64,000 nt of DNA from Fibrobacterota bacterium (GTDB lineage Bacteria > Fibrobacterota > Fibrobacteria > UBA11236): positions 64,069-128,068 of the forward strand of contig JAQBPN010000076.1 of assembly GCA_028287505.1 (NCBI GenBank), read 5' to 3'. The notes beneath the pieces were generated by a model, which saw only the letters and a program-made list of their open reading frames with translations, had not been told where the DNA came from and ran no database searches. A program made the translations under genes and the position numbers. Below are positions 9,065-17,461 of the stretch, one piece after another (position 1 is the stretch's first letter; the number at the start of each line of letters is the position of its first letter).

Positions 9065-10318
9065 ATGACGAAGGGAATCGGGAACACGCAGAAGCGTTTC
9101 GGGAATTTTATCCGCGGGGTGGTACCGGCGGCGATATTGGGAGCGCTGGCGGCGGCATATGGCGCGGACGCCAAGTACCCCACGGCCAAGGTGATGACGA
9201 CGGGCCTTGCCGTTACGGACAACGAGGTGACGGTCGGCATCCTGCATTCTCTGACCGGCACGATGGCCATCAGCGAAACGGGATCGGTGGAAGCGGAAAA
9301 GCTCGCAATCGCCCAGATCAACGAGAGCGGCGGCATCCTGGGCCGCAAGATCAAGTTCATCGTCGAGGACGGCGCCAGCGATTGGCCGACCTTCGCCGAA
9401 AAGGCCAGGAAGCTCCTGGTGCAGGACAAGGTGGCCGCGGTGATGGGCTGCTGGACCTCCGCCTCGCGCAAGGCCGTGCTTCCCGTGTTCGAGAAGGAAA
9501 ACGGCATGCTCTACTACCCCACTTTCTATGAAGGGCTGGAGCAGTCGAAAAACGTGATCTACACCGGGCAGGAGGCCACCCAGCAGATCCTCGCGGGCCT
9601 GGATTGGATTGCCAAGGAGAAGAAGGCCAAGACCTTCTACCTGGTGGGTTCGGATTACATCTGGCCGCGCACCTCGATGAAAATCGCCAGGAAGCATATC
9701 GAGAACGTGCTGCATGGAACGGTGGTGGCCGAGGAGTTCGCCCCACTTGGACATACCCAGTTCGGATCCCTCATCAACAAGATCAAACTCAAGAAGCCGG
9801 ACGTGGTGTTCGCGGCGGTGGTGGGCGGCAGCAATGTCTCCTGGTTCAAGCAGTTGAAGGCCGCCGGCATCACGGCCGACAAACAGACCCTGCTGACCAT
9901 TTCGGTCACGGAAGACGAGGTGCTGGGAATCGGGGGCGAGAACCTGGTGGGCTTCTATTCCTCCATGAAGTATTTCGAGAGCCTGGACAACCCCAACAAT
10001 AAGACCTTCGTACCGGCCTTCAAAAAGATGTGGGGCCCCAATAGCGTTATCGGGGACGTGACCCAGGCGGCCTATCTGGGACCCTGGCTCTGGAAGCTGA
10101 CCGTGGAAAAGGCGGGCAGTTTCGACGTGGACAAGGTGGCGGCGGCCTCCCCGGGGATCGAGTTGAAGACGGCTCCCGAAGGCTACGTCAAGTTGCATGA
10201 GAACCACCATCTCTGGAGCAAGCTGCGTATCGGCCAATGGAAGGCGGACGGCCAGGCTCTGGTGGTGTACGAGTCGGGGCTAATCGAACCCAACCCCTTC
10301 CCCAAGGGATATCAATAG
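9065..10318 (+). CDS. urtA: Periplasmic urea/short-chain amide-binding protein (UrtA/FmdD type)
   Basis: Substrate-binding protein of a branched-chain-amino-acid-family (HAAT) ABC importer, 417 residues. It opens with a basic stretch and a hydrophobic signal segment (VVPAAILGALAAAYGADA), then a Peripla_BP_5 fold with UrtA-like sequence (TVGILHSLTGTMAISE, MGCWTSASRKAVLPVFE, LYYPTFYEG). The start at 9065 is set by AGGAGG at 9053-9058 and by the promoter lying upstream. It binds a substrate and delivers it to the permeases encoded next. Sequence alone suggests urea, but no urease is encoded here and two amidases are, so short amides such as formamide or acetamide are equally likely, as in FmdD of Methylophilus. 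Confidence 0.9.
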   Translation: MTKGIGNTQKRFGNFIRGVVPAAILGALAAAYGADAKYPTAKVMTTGLAVTDNEVTVGILHSLTGTMAISETGSVEAEKLAIAQINESGGILGRKIKFIVEDGASDWPTFAEKARKLLVQDKVAAVMGCWTSASRKAVLPVFEKENGMLYYPTFYEGLEQSKNVIYTGQEATQQILAGLDWIAKEKKAKTFYLVGSDYIWPRTSMKIARKHIENVLHGTVVAEEFAPLGHTQFGSLINKIKLKKPDVVFAAVVGGSNVSWFKQLKAAGITADKQTLLTISVTEDEVLGIGGENLVGFYSSMKYFESLDNPNNKTFVPAFKKMWGPNSVIGDVTQAAYLGPWLWKLTVEKAGSFDVDKVAAASPGIELKTAPEGYVKLHENHHLWSKLRIGQWKADGQALVVYESGLIEPNPFPKGYQ

Positions 10319-10412
10319 CGTCCCCGACCGGCGAGGGCGGCTTTGCACCGGCCCCCGTCGGATCGGGTTCGGCATGAAAACCAACGGTAACGGATCGGAT
10401 TAGGATTTTGCG

Positions 10413-10430
10413 GGGCCCCGGACGGGGCCC
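10413..10430 (+). other. GC hairpin between urtA and urtB
   Basis: GGGCCCC (10413-10419) pairs with GGGGCCC (10424-10430) around a GGAC loop, with no T tract. It lies in the 141-base spacer between the binding-protein gene and the first permease. Such hairpins often protect the upstream mRNA from 3' decay and partly limit read-through, giving more binding protein than permease. The role is inferred. Confidence 0.55.
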
Positions 10431-10459
10431 GATGGACCGGGACAAGTGCAGGAGGATTC

Positions 10460-11383
10460 ATGGGCGGCTATACATTCAGCGAATTGGGTTCGATTTTCGT
10501 GATGCAGGGATTCAGCGGGCTCAGCCTGTTCTGCGTGTACCTGCTGATGGCCTTGGGTCTGGCCATCATATTCGGGCAGATGGGGGTCATCAACATGGCC
10601 CACGGGGAGTTCCTCACCATGGGCGCCTACACCACCTATTTCATGTCCAAACTGGCCGTGGATCACTTTCCCGCGCTGGTGGGCATTTATTTCCCCTTCG
10701 CCATCATCCTCGGTTTCCTCATCGCCTTCGGGATGGGCTATCTGCTGGAAGTCCTTTTGATCCGGCATCTGTATAAGCGTCCCCTGGATACGCTGCTGGC
10801 CACCTGGGGTGTGAGCCTGGTGCTCCAACAGGTGTTCCGCTCGGCCTTCGGCGCGCGCGAAGTCAGCGCGACCCTGCCCGCCTGGCTGCTGGGTTCCGTC
10901 AAACCGACGGAAACCATCGATATCCCGTTGAACGGCCTGTTCATGATGGGCCTGACCCTGGTCCTCTCCCTGTTGGTCTTCATTTTCCTGTTCCGGTCCC
11001 GCTGGGGGCTCAAGGTGCGGGCCACCACCCAGAACCGGGTGATGAGCGGAGGGGTGGGCATCAACACCAAGAAAGTGGACAGGATGACCTTCGCGGTGGG
11101 CTGCGGCATCGCCGGGGTGGCCGGGGCGGTATTCACCACCATCGCTTCCACCGGTCCAACCACCGGTTCGCTCTACATCGTGGATACCTTCCTGGTGGTG
11201 GTCTTCGGGGGCGCGGCCAGCCTGGTCGGCACGGTCGCCTCCGCCTTTTCCATCGCCCAGGCCCAGTCCGTGCTGGAATTCTTCCTCACCAGTTCCATCG
11301 CCAAGGTGCTGACCCTGCTCACCGTCATCACCGTCATCATGGCCCGCCCGGAAGGGCTGTTCACCATCCGGGTGCGCAAATGA
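10460..11383 (+). CDS. urtB: ABC transporter permease, LivH/UrtB type
   Basis: A 307-residue inner-membrane permease of the branched-chain family with about eight hydrophobic segments. It has the family features GLAIIFGQMGVINMAHGEFLTMGAY near the N-terminus and a cytoplasmic loop (RVMSGGVGINTKKVDRMTF) that should contact the ATPases. It lacks the long N-terminal extension of many true UrtB proteins. A GGAGG box precedes the ATG. Its stop overlaps the start of urtC (ATGA at 11380), so the two permeases are likely made in equal amounts to form the heterodimeric channel. Confidence 0.93.
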   Translation: MGGYTFSELGSIFVMQGFSGLSLFCVYLLMALGLAIIFGQMGVINMAHGEFLTMGAYTTYFMSKLAVDHFPALVGIYFPFAIILGFLIAFGMGYLLEVLLIRHLYKRPLDTLLATWGVSLVLQQVFRSAFGAREVSATLPAWLLGSVKPTETIDIPLNGLFMMGLTLVLSLLVFIFLFRSRWGLKVRATTQNRVMSGGVGINTKKVDRMTFAVGCGIAGVAGAVFTTIASTGPTTGSLYIVDTFLVVVFGGAASLVGTVASAFSIAQAQSVLEFFLTSSIAKVLTLLTVITVIMARPEGLFTIRVRK

Positions 11384-12618
11384 AGAAGGCCGCCGTGGAT
11401 GAAAACCGGTCCAAGGACGGATCGTGGCTGTTGGGCCTGGCCGTCCTGTCGGCTTTAATCTTCATCGTAATGCCCCTGTGTTTCGACATCTTCCGCCTGA
11501 ACCTGGTCGGGAAATACCTTACCTACGCCTTCGTGGCCGTGGGCCTGGTGTTGTGCTGGGGCCAAGGCGGGATCCTGAGCCTGGGGCAGGGGGTCTTCTT
11601 CGGCCTGGGCGGCTACTGCATGGCCATGTTCCTCAAGCTGGAAGCGTCGGATCCCAAGAGTACGGCAATCCAGTCCACGCCCGGCATCCCGGATTTCATG
11701 GACTGGAACCAGCTCACGAAACTGCCCTGGTTCTGGCAGCCGTTCCATAGCCTGACCTTCACTTTGATCGCCGTGGTGCTGGTGCCGTCCCTGTTCGCCT
11801 TCATCATCGGCGTGGCCATGTTCAAGCGCAGGGTGGGAGGCGTCTACTTCGCCATCATCACCCAGGCGGTCGCCGCCATCCTGACCATCCTTATCGTGGG
11901 GCGGCAGGGACTGACGGGCGGCATCAACGGCATTACCGATCTCAAGACCCTGCATGGCTGGGATATCCGGACCAACGGCGCCAAATACGTGCTCTACTTC
12001 ATCAATGCCGGCTTGCTGGTTGCGTCCCTGCTGGTCTCGAAATACATCACCTCCAGCAAGCTGGGAAGGCTGCTGCTGGCCATGCGCGACAAGGAAGAGC
12101 GGGTCCGGTTCTCGGGCTACGACGTCTCCAATTTCAAAGTGTTCATCTTCTGCATGGCCGCCGGCATCTCCGCTTTGGGCGGCGCCATGTTCACCCTGCA
12201 AGTGGGCTTCATGTCCCCTTCCTTCGTGGGGATCGTGCCTTCCGTCGAGATGGTGATCTTCACCGCGGTGGGGGGACGCATGTCCTTGCTGGGGGCCGTG
12301 TACGGAACCCTGCTCGTGAATTTCGGGAAGACATACTTCTCCGAAAGCTATCCCGCGCTGTGGCTGCTGCTGATGGGCGGCCTCTTCATCTCCGTGGTCA
12401 TGTTCTTTCCCAACGGACTGGCGGGTCTCTACGACCAGCACCTGAAGAAAAGGGTGGCGGCCGCGGGGGCGAGGTTCAGGGCCGGCCGCGCGGCGGGACT
12501 CAAGACGGCTCCCGCGGGAGAACCGCCGGGGATGGAAAAGACCGCCGCCACCCTGCCGGGCGGCATACCGGGCAAACGCACAAAGGGGCCCAAGCAGCCC
12601 TTGGAGACCAGGCCATGA
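11380..12618 (+). CDS. urtC: ABC transporter permease, LivM/UrtC type
   Basis: The second permease subunit, 412 residues, highly hydrophobic up to about residue 355. Typical motifs are VLCWGQGGILSLGQGVFFGLGGYCMAMF, the ATPase-coupling loop LLLAMRDKEERVRFSGYDVSNFK and SLLGAVYGTLLVNFGK. About 55 extra C-terminal residues are Ala/Gly/Lys/Pro-rich (RAGRAAGLKTAPAGEPPG) and probably a disordered cytoplasmic tail. It overlaps urtB at its start and urtD at its end by four bases each, which marks one tightly coupled operon. Confidence 0.93.
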   Translation: MKKAAVDENRSKDGSWLLGLAVLSALIFIVMPLCFDIFRLNLVGKYLTYAFVAVGLVLCWGQGGILSLGQGVFFGLGGYCMAMFLKLEASDPKSTAIQSTPGIPDFMDWNQLTKLPWFWQPFHSLTFTLIAVVLVPSLFAFIIGVAMFKRRVGGVYFAIITQAVAAILTILIVGRQGLTGGINGITDLKTLHGWDIRTNGAKYVLYFINAGLLVASLLVSKYITSSKLGRLLLAMRDKEERVRFSGYDVSNFKVFIFCMAAGISALGGAMFTLQVGFMSPSFVGIVPSVEMVIFTAVGGRMSLLGAVYGTLLVNFGKTYFSESYPALWLLLMGGLFISVVMFFPNGLAGLYDQHLKKRVAAAGARFRAGRAAGLKTAPAGEPPGMEKTAATLPGGIPGKRTKGPKQPLETRP

Positions 12619-13358
12619 CAAACACCGAAGTCCTGCTCGCCATCGAAGATTTGACGGTGTCCTTCGACGGTTTCAAGGCCGTGGATGCCCTCAACCTGTA
12701 CGTCAACAAGTACGAGCTCCGGGCCGTGATAGGGCCCAACGGAGCGGGGAAGACCACGGTCCTGGATCTCATCTGCGGCAGGACCAAGGCCACCGCGGGC
12801 AGAATCCAGTTCAAGGAAAAGGATCTGACCAAACTGTCCGAGCATCAGATTGTCCATCTGGGAGTGGGCAGGAAGTTCCAGACCCCGTCCATCTATGGCA
12901 ACCTCACGGTGTTCGAAAACCTGGAGATCTCCTTTCCCAGGGGCCGGACCGTGCTGGGTTCATTGGTCTTCCGGCGCACCCAGGATATCCGCGACCGGGT
13001 GCGGGAAGTGGCGAAGGAGATTTTCCTGGATGCGCACCTGGACATGGAAGCCGAACTGCTCAGCCACGGCCAGAAGCAGTGGCTGGAGATAGGCATGCTG
13101 CTGATCCAGGAGCCGGAACTGATGATGCTGGACGAGCCGGTGGCGGGCATGAGCGTGAAGGAGCGGGAGCAGACCGCGGAATTGCTCGGCAGGATCTGCC
13201 GCAACCGGTCCGTGATCGTCATCGAGCACGATATGGAGTTCGTGAAAAGCATCGCCCACAAAGTGACGGTGATGCACCAGGGAAAGATCCTGGCCGAGGG
13301 CACCATGGAGAGCGTCCAGGAAAACGAAAAGGTGATCGAAGTGTATCTGGGCCACTGA
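12615..13358 (+). CDS. urtD: ABC transporter ATP-binding protein, LivG/UrtD type
   Basis: A 247-residue cytoplasmic ATPase subunit. Walker A is GPNGAGKTT, the signature is LSHGQKQWLEIGM (the GQKQWLEI form is typical of UrtD), and Walker B is LMMLDEPVAGM with His in VIVIEHDMEFV. I start it at the ATG at 12615, which overlaps the urtC stop as ATGA; bases upstream in this frame are the urtC shadow. It pairs with the next gene to form the ATPase dimer that drives uptake. Confidence 0.94.
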   Translation: MTNTEVLLAIEDLTVSFDGFKAVDALNLYVNKYELRAVIGPNGAGKTTVLDLICGRTKATAGRIQFKEKDLTKLSEHQIVHLGVGRKFQTPSIYGNLTVFENLEISFPRGRTVLGSLVFRRTQDIRDRVREVAKEIFLDAHLDMEAELLSHGQKQWLEIGMLLIQEPELMMLDEPVAGMSVKEREQTAELLGRICRNRSVIVIEHDMEFVKSIAHKVTVMHQGKILAEGTMESVQENEKVIEVYLGH

Positions 13359-13411
13359 AGCGGACGGGCCATTCAAATCACGTATCCGGTTCGGAAAGGC
13401 TGGGAGCGAGC

Positions 13412-14101
13412 ATGTTGGAAGTGAAGGATCTGCAGGTCAGCTACGGCCAGAGCGAGGTGATCGGCAACCTCGCGTTCGAGGTGGGCAGGAACGAGACCTT
13501 GGCGATCATGGGCCGCAACGGGATGGGCAAGACCACGCTCATGAAGGCTTTGATGGGAATCCTGCGCAGCCGCAAGGGAAGCGTCAAATTGGACGGCAAG
13601 GACCTGACCAAGATGGAAAGCTATCAGCGGGTGGCCGCGGGACTGGCTTTCGTGCCGCAGGGGCGCATGATCTTCTCGGCCCTGACGGTGCAGGAAAACA
13701 TCGAAACCGGGCTCGAGACCGCGGATTCCAAAACCATCCCCGATGACATCTTCGCCCTGTTTCCGGTGCTCCACGAAATGCGCAAACGCAAGGGGGGGAA
13801 CCTCTCCGGAGGCCAGCAGCAGCAATTGGCCATCGCCCGGGCCCTGGTCTCGGAACCCAAGGTGCTGATCCTGGACGAACCCACCGAGGGAATCCAGCCG
13901 TCCGTCATCAAGGACATAGCCCGGGTCCTCAACGAGATCCGCAAGACGCGGGAAATCAGCATCCTGGTGTCCGAACAGGTTTTGAGCTTCACCTTGGCGA
14001 TCGCCGATCGCCTTTTGGTGATCGACAAAGGACGTTTCATCCACGAGAACAGGCGCGACCAGGTGGACGCGGAGAAGATCAAGCAGTATCTGTCGGTCTG
14101 A
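13412..14101 (+). CDS. urtE: ABC transporter ATP-binding protein, LivF/UrtE type
   Basis: The second ATPase, 229 residues. Walker A is GRNGMGKTTLMKALMG, the form usual for UrtE; the signature is LSGGQQQQLAIARAL, followed by LDEPTEGIQPSVIKDI. The start at 13412 (MLEVKDLQVSYGQ) follows GGGAGCGAG. A 53-base gap separates it from urtD, the only real break among the permease and ATPase genes. It ends 47 bases before the amidase gene, which has its own AAGGAGG. Confidence 0.94.
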   Translation: MLEVKDLQVSYGQSEVIGNLAFEVGRNETLAIMGRNGMGKTTLMKALMGILRSRKGSVKLDGKDLTKMESYQRVAAGLAFVPQGRMIFSALTVQENIETGLETADSKTIPDDIFALFPVLHEMRKRKGGNLSGGQQQQLAIARALVSEPKVLILDEPTEGIQPSVIKDIARVLNEIRKTREISILVSEQVLSFTLAIADRLLVIDKGRFIHENRRDQVDAEKIKQYLSV

Positions 14102-14148
14102 ACATCCACAAACAACCGGGTTCCCGGGAACCCGAAAAGGAGGGCGCC

Positions 14149-15207
14149 ATGCCGCAAGGTTCCATTTCTTCCAGCGAGGATGCCGTCGGCGTAGCCGTGG
14201 TCAACTACCAGGTTCCCGTGGTGGAGACGCGGGAGCAGGTCATGCAGAACTGCCTGCGCATCGCCGGATTCATCGACGGCATGAAGCGGGGATATCCCGG
14301 GCTCGATCTCATCATCTTTCCGGAGTATACGACCCAGGGTTTCCATCCCACCAAGTGGTCGGAGCTCACCACCACCCTGGACGGGCCCGAAGTGGCCGTC
14401 TTCTCCGAGGCTTGCAGGCGCAACAAGGTATGGGGTGTTTTTTCCCTGACCGGTGAAGCGCACCCGGAAGGGTTGAACCCGTACAATACCTTGATCATGC
14501 TCAACGACAAGGGGGAGCTGGCCCTGACCTACCGGAAAATCTTCCCCTGGGTGCCCATGGAGCCTTGGACCGCGGGCCATGAGACGGTCGTCGCGGAGGG
14601 GCCCAAGGGCCTGATGGTGGGCGCGGTGATCTGCTATGACGGGAACATCCCGGAAATCGTCAGGGATACGGTCATGAAAGGGGCGGAATTGGTGGTCCGC
14701 ATCCAGGGCTACATGTACCCGTCCAAGGAACAGCAACGAATCATCTCCCAGGTGCGCGCCTGGGAGAACATGGCCTACATGGCCGTGGCCAACATGGCGG
14801 GCCGGGATCTAGTCTATTCCTATTTCGGCCATTCCAACATCGTGGACTTCGACGGAAGCGTGCTGGCCGAATGCGGGACCGGTCCCGACGAGTCCACTTA
14901 TGCCACCCTGTCCCTGACCACCCTCCGGGACGCCCGCCGCAATTGGACGGCCGAGAACCATCTTTACAATCTGGTGCACCGCGGGTACACATCGGAGCCG
15001 GGCGGGCATGCGCGCTGTCCCTTCGACTTCTACCGGAAATGGGTCCAGGATCCGGAAGCCGCGCGTGAACAGGTGGAGGCCCTGACCCGGGACGCCGACA
15101 GCCCGGACCAGGCCACTACACCGCGGATTCCGGCGCCACCCCGGGTTTTCCGCATCAAGCAGCCCGCCCGCGCCAAGGAGCTCATTTACGCGGAATCCGG
15201 ACCATGA
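14149..15207 (+). CDS. amiE: Aliphatic amidase of the nitrilase superfamily (AmiE/AmiF type)
   Basis: A 352-residue enzyme that hydrolyses short aliphatic amides to the acid and ammonia. The Glu-Lys-Cys triad is Glu59 (FPEYTTQG), Lys130 (YRKIFPW) and Cys162 (ICYDGNIPE); Glu59 has the same number as in Pseudomonas AmiE. The N-terminus (ISSSEDAVGVAVVNYQVP) and GAELVVRIQGYMYP resemble AmiE, while PWVPMEPW and LDGPEV resemble formamidase AmiF, so formamide may also be a substrate. About 20 C-terminal residues (ATTPRIPAPPRVFRIKQ) differ from AmiE. It is the last gene of the transport operon, so imported amide would be cleaved at once to release ammonia. Confidence 0.92.
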   Translation: MPQGSISSSEDAVGVAVVNYQVPVVETREQVMQNCLRIAGFIDGMKRGYPGLDLIIFPEYTTQGFHPTKWSELTTTLDGPEVAVFSEACRRNKVWGVFSLTGEAHPEGLNPYNTLIMLNDKGELALTYRKIFPWVPMEPWTAGHETVVAEGPKGLMVGAVICYDGNIPEIVRDTVMKGAELVVRIQGYMYPSKEQQRIISQVRAWENMAYMAVANMAGRDLVYSYFGHSNIVDFDGSVLAECGTGPDESTYATLSLTTLRDARRNWTAENHLYNLVHRGYTSEPGGHARCPFDFYRKWVQDPEAAREQVEALTRDADSPDQATTPRIPAPPRVFRIKQPARAKELIYAESGP

Positions 15208-15242
15208 TGGAGACGATAACGTTCGCGGCATCCGGAGTCCGC

Positions 15243-15285
15243 CAATCGGGACATTGTCCGGATTGTCAGCCCGGCAATGTGGACA
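15243..15285. promoter_or_regulatory. Candidate enhancer site, 23-bp palindrome plus third half-site
   Basis: CAATCGGGACA (15243-15253), one base, then TGTCCGGATTG (15255-15265) form a near-perfect 23-bp palindrome. A further half-site CAATGTGGACA, with two mismatches, is at 15275-15285. The same half-sites occur before urtA. The proximal edge is again 93 bases upstream of the GG of the downstream -24/-12 sequence. The half-site order differs from the first locus, where the two are farther apart. Confidence 0.7.
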
Positions 15286-15377
15286 ATCCCCGCATGCCGG
15301 GGTCACTCCGCCGATGGTCGCGGCGGATGTCGCGCAGCGGGCGGGAATTCGCGATGCCGACCGGGCCCATCGGGCGC

Positions 15378-15392
15378 GGCATGATTCCTGCT
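15378..15392 (+). promoter_or_regulatory. Probable second sigma54 promoter (fmdB-fmdA)
   Basis: GGCATGATTCCTGCT has GG at 15378-15379 and GC at 15390-15391 with the required ten-base spacing; GGCATG versus GGCACG and CTGC versus TTGC are single mismatches. Transcription would begin near 15403, about 20 bases before the fmdB start. The call rests mainly on spacing and on the upstream enhancer repeats. Confidence 0.65.
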
Positions 15393-15421
15393 TCGGTTTA
15401 AGGTGAACGGAAGGAATCGAT

Positions 15422-15694
15422 ATGCCCATCTACGAATATCTGTGCCGACCCTGCGAGACGCCTTTCAGCGAGATCCGCAGCATCGCCGACCGGGACGAGC
15501 CCGCCCCCTGTCCCGCGTGTTCCGTGCCGACCGCGACCCGCACGCCCCCTTCCTTTTTCGTCCGCGGATCCAGCGGCTCCAACCGGCCGCGTTCCCTGGC
15601 CGAACAATTGGCGGGGCGGGGCGTCATGAAACCGGCCGGGGACGGTTCCACGGGCATCCTGGGACATAAATGCCACAGCGGTTGCGGCTGCTGA
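15422..15694 (+). CDS. fmdB: FmdB-family zinc-ribbon protein
   Basis: A 90-residue protein opening with MPIYEYLCRPC, the hallmark of the FmdB putative regulatory family. The ribbon cysteines are the CRPC and CPAC pairs; a C-terminal CHSGCGC adds more cysteines. FmdB of Methylophilus methylotrophus was proposed to regulate formamidase; family members are widespread and poorly understood. GGAAGG precedes the ATG. It is 61 bases upstream of the formamidase gene and shares its promoter. Confidence 0.88.
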   Translation: MPIYEYLCRPCETPFSEIRSIADRDEPAPCPACSVPTATRTPPSFFVRGSSGSNRPRSLAEQLAGRGVMKPAGDGSTGILGHKCHSGCGC

Positions 15695-15755
15695 ACAGGC
15701 CGGGATCCCGATCCCATCCGCGAAAACCATAAACAGCCACCGAAGGAGGAGATTC

Positions 15756-16904
15756 ATGACCAAGCGAATAAAAATGAAGCCAGGCACCCGCCTCAGCGAG
15801 CAACCCGAAAACATAGGCATGAACCGGTGGCATCCGGACATTCCCGCCATCACCCATGTCAAGCCGGGCGAGGATATCATCCTGGAGACGCTGGACTTCC
15901 TCGATTGCCAAATCGCCAACAATGACGATCCCTCGGACGTGCGCGACATCGATCTGACGCGGGCCCATCCCCTGACCGGTCCCATCTATATCGACGGCGC
16001 GGAGCCGGGCGATCTGCTGGTGGTGGATATCCTCGACATCGGCACCATCACGCCGTACGGTTTCTCCGGCATCTTCGCCAAGGAAAACGGCGGCGGCTTC
16101 CTGGCCGAATACTTCCCCAACGCGGCCAAGGCCATCTGGGATTTCCACGGCATCTACACTTCGTCCCGGCACATCCCCGGAGTCCGGTTCGCCGGCCTGA
16201 CCCATCCCGGCCTCATCGGCACCATGCCCTCCATCGACATGGTCCACGAATGGAACAGGCGCGAGGCGCCCCTGGCCGCCGAAGGCAAGGCCAAGCCGCC
16301 CTATGAACCCACCGCCTACGTCGGCGCCCTCAAGGGAGCCGAAAGGGATCGGGTGGCCAAGGAGGCATGCCGCACCGTGCCGCCCCGGGAACATGGCGGT
16401 AATACGGATATCAAGAACATCTCCATCGGCACGCGCATCTATTTTCCCGTGTTCACCAAGGGCGCGGGCTTCGCCATGGGCGATCTGCACTTCTCCCAGG
16501 GGGACGGGGAAATCGCATTCTGCGGCGCCATCGAGATGGACGGCTACACGCACCTGGGTTTCGATCTGATCAAAGGGGGCATGGCGAAATACAAGCTTAA
16601 GCAACCCATCTTCGTCCCCGGTCCCACTGATCCCAAGTTCGAAAAGTGGCTCATGTTCGAAGGCATCTGCGTCGAGGACGGCAAGCAATACTACCTGGAT
16701 GCCACCGTGGCCTACCGCCGCGCCTGCATGAACGCCATAGAGTATCTGCAGAATTTCGGGTACACCGGCGAGCAGGCTTATATGCTCCTGACCGCGGCGC
16801 CCGTCGAGGGCAGGATTGGCGGAATCGTGGATATTCCCAATTGCGCCTGCACGGTGGCCATCCCCACCGGCATTTTCGACCAGGACATTCTGCCCAGGAA
16901 GTGA
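15756..16904 (+). CDS. fmdA: Formamidase (FmdA/AmdA acetamidase-formamidase family)
   Basis: A 382-residue member of the FmdA family, unrelated in fold to the AmiE-type enzyme upstream. Family segments include ITHVKPGEDIILETLDFLDCQI, the GPIYIDGAEPGDLLVVDI region, GGNTDIKN and the C-terminal VDIPNCACTVAIPTGIF. It hydrolyses formamide and related amides to formate and ammonia. AAGGAGG precedes the ATG. It forms a two-gene unit with fmdB, and with the importer and AmiE-type gene it makes a complete amide scavenging route. Confidence 0.94.
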   Translation: MTKRIKMKPGTRLSEQPENIGMNRWHPDIPAITHVKPGEDIILETLDFLDCQIANNDDPSDVRDIDLTRAHPLTGPIYIDGAEPGDLLVVDILDIGTITPYGFSGIFAKENGGGFLAEYFPNAAKAIWDFHGIYTSSRHIPGVRFAGLTHPGLIGTMPSIDMVHEWNRREAPLAAEGKAKPPYEPTAYVGALKGAERDRVAKEACRTVPPREHGGNTDIKNISIGTRIYFPVFTKGAGFAMGDLHFSQGDGEIAFCGAIEMDGYTHLGFDLIKGGMAKYKLKQPIFVPGPTDPKFEKWLMFEGICVEDGKQYYLDATVAYRRACMNAIEYLQNFGYTGEQAYMLLTAAPVEGRIGGIVDIPNCACTVAIPTGIFDQDILPRK

Positions 16905-17058
16905 CGCCGGCCCCGCCGGAACCCGTCCCCCTCGGGTGGCAAGCTGGCTGGACACGCCGTCCGAGCGGCTTCGGTGCCTCTTGCCCATCCGAGGGTTTCC
17001 GCGCATGTGTGCGCTCTCACTCCTTCTGGCGCCAATACCAAGTATCCTTTTCCAGTAC

Positions 17059-17096
17059 TGTAGCTGCATTGTAATTACAACGGATGTAGCTACAAT
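17059..17096 (+). promoter_or_regulatory. Promoter with nested palindromic operators for the RHH gene
   Basis: TTGTAA (17069-17074) and TACAAT (17091-17096) are -35 and -10 boxes with a 16-base spacer. The -35 lies in the perfect palindrome TTGTAATTACAA (17069-17080). Outside it, TGTAGCT (17059-17065) and AGCTACA (17088-17094) are inverted repeats. This AT-rich, symmetric design suits autorepression by a ribbon-helix-helix protein. Confidence 0.7.
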
Positions 17097-17125
17097 GTGG
17101 TGGCATGGTGTGGAGGTGAGTAAGG

Positions 17126-17461
17126 ATGAGGGGTCCAAAATCGACTGATTTTTGGTCGAATAGCCATACCCTCCGGGAATACAGGACCGAGGAAGAGTTC
17201 AAGGGGGCCTTGAAGAGTGGAGCGTTGCCTTGGACGGAAGTTGAGCGCTACTTCGAGTGGAGGAAGGCGGAGCTCAAGGATTCCCTGATCACGCTACGGA
17301 TAAGTAGTACCGATCGGATGAAATTGAAGTCCTTGGCGCGGATGCAGGGGAAAAAATTCCATAGCTATATCGGTGAAATCCTGAAACGGGAGATCCATTT
17401 GCAGGAGGACCGCCTGGCAAATTCCATCCCGGAAAAGCCGGGTTTGCCCTCCGAGGGATGA
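17126..17461 (+). CDS. Ribbon-helix-helix (CopG/BrnA-like) antitoxin-type protein, no toxin partner seen
   Basis: A 111-residue protein. The C-terminal half, ITLRISSTDRMKLKSLARMQGKK followed by SYIGEILKREI, reads as a ribbon-helix-helix DNA-binding fold as in CopG-type antitoxins. The N-terminal half (DFWSNSHTLREYRTEEEF, WTEVERYFEWRKAELKDS) is acidic and Trp-rich. A short RHH antitoxin is normally next to a small toxin gene, but none is visible between fmdA and prfB. The upstream sequence is AT-rich compared with its neighbours, which suggests acquisition. It is likely self-regulated through the palindromes at 17059-17096. A solitary repressor remains possible. Confidence 0.75.
   Translation: MRGPKSTDFWSNSHTLREYRTEEEFKGALKSGALPWTEVERYFEWRKAELKDSLITLRISSTDRMKLKSLARMQGKKFHSYIGEILKREIHLQEDRLANSIPEKPGLPSEG

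Noticed and set aside
13790-13800. Possible frameshift at the seven-G run in urtE
   Set aside because: The frame continues without interruption through the ABC signature LSGGQQQQ, so the run is genuine.
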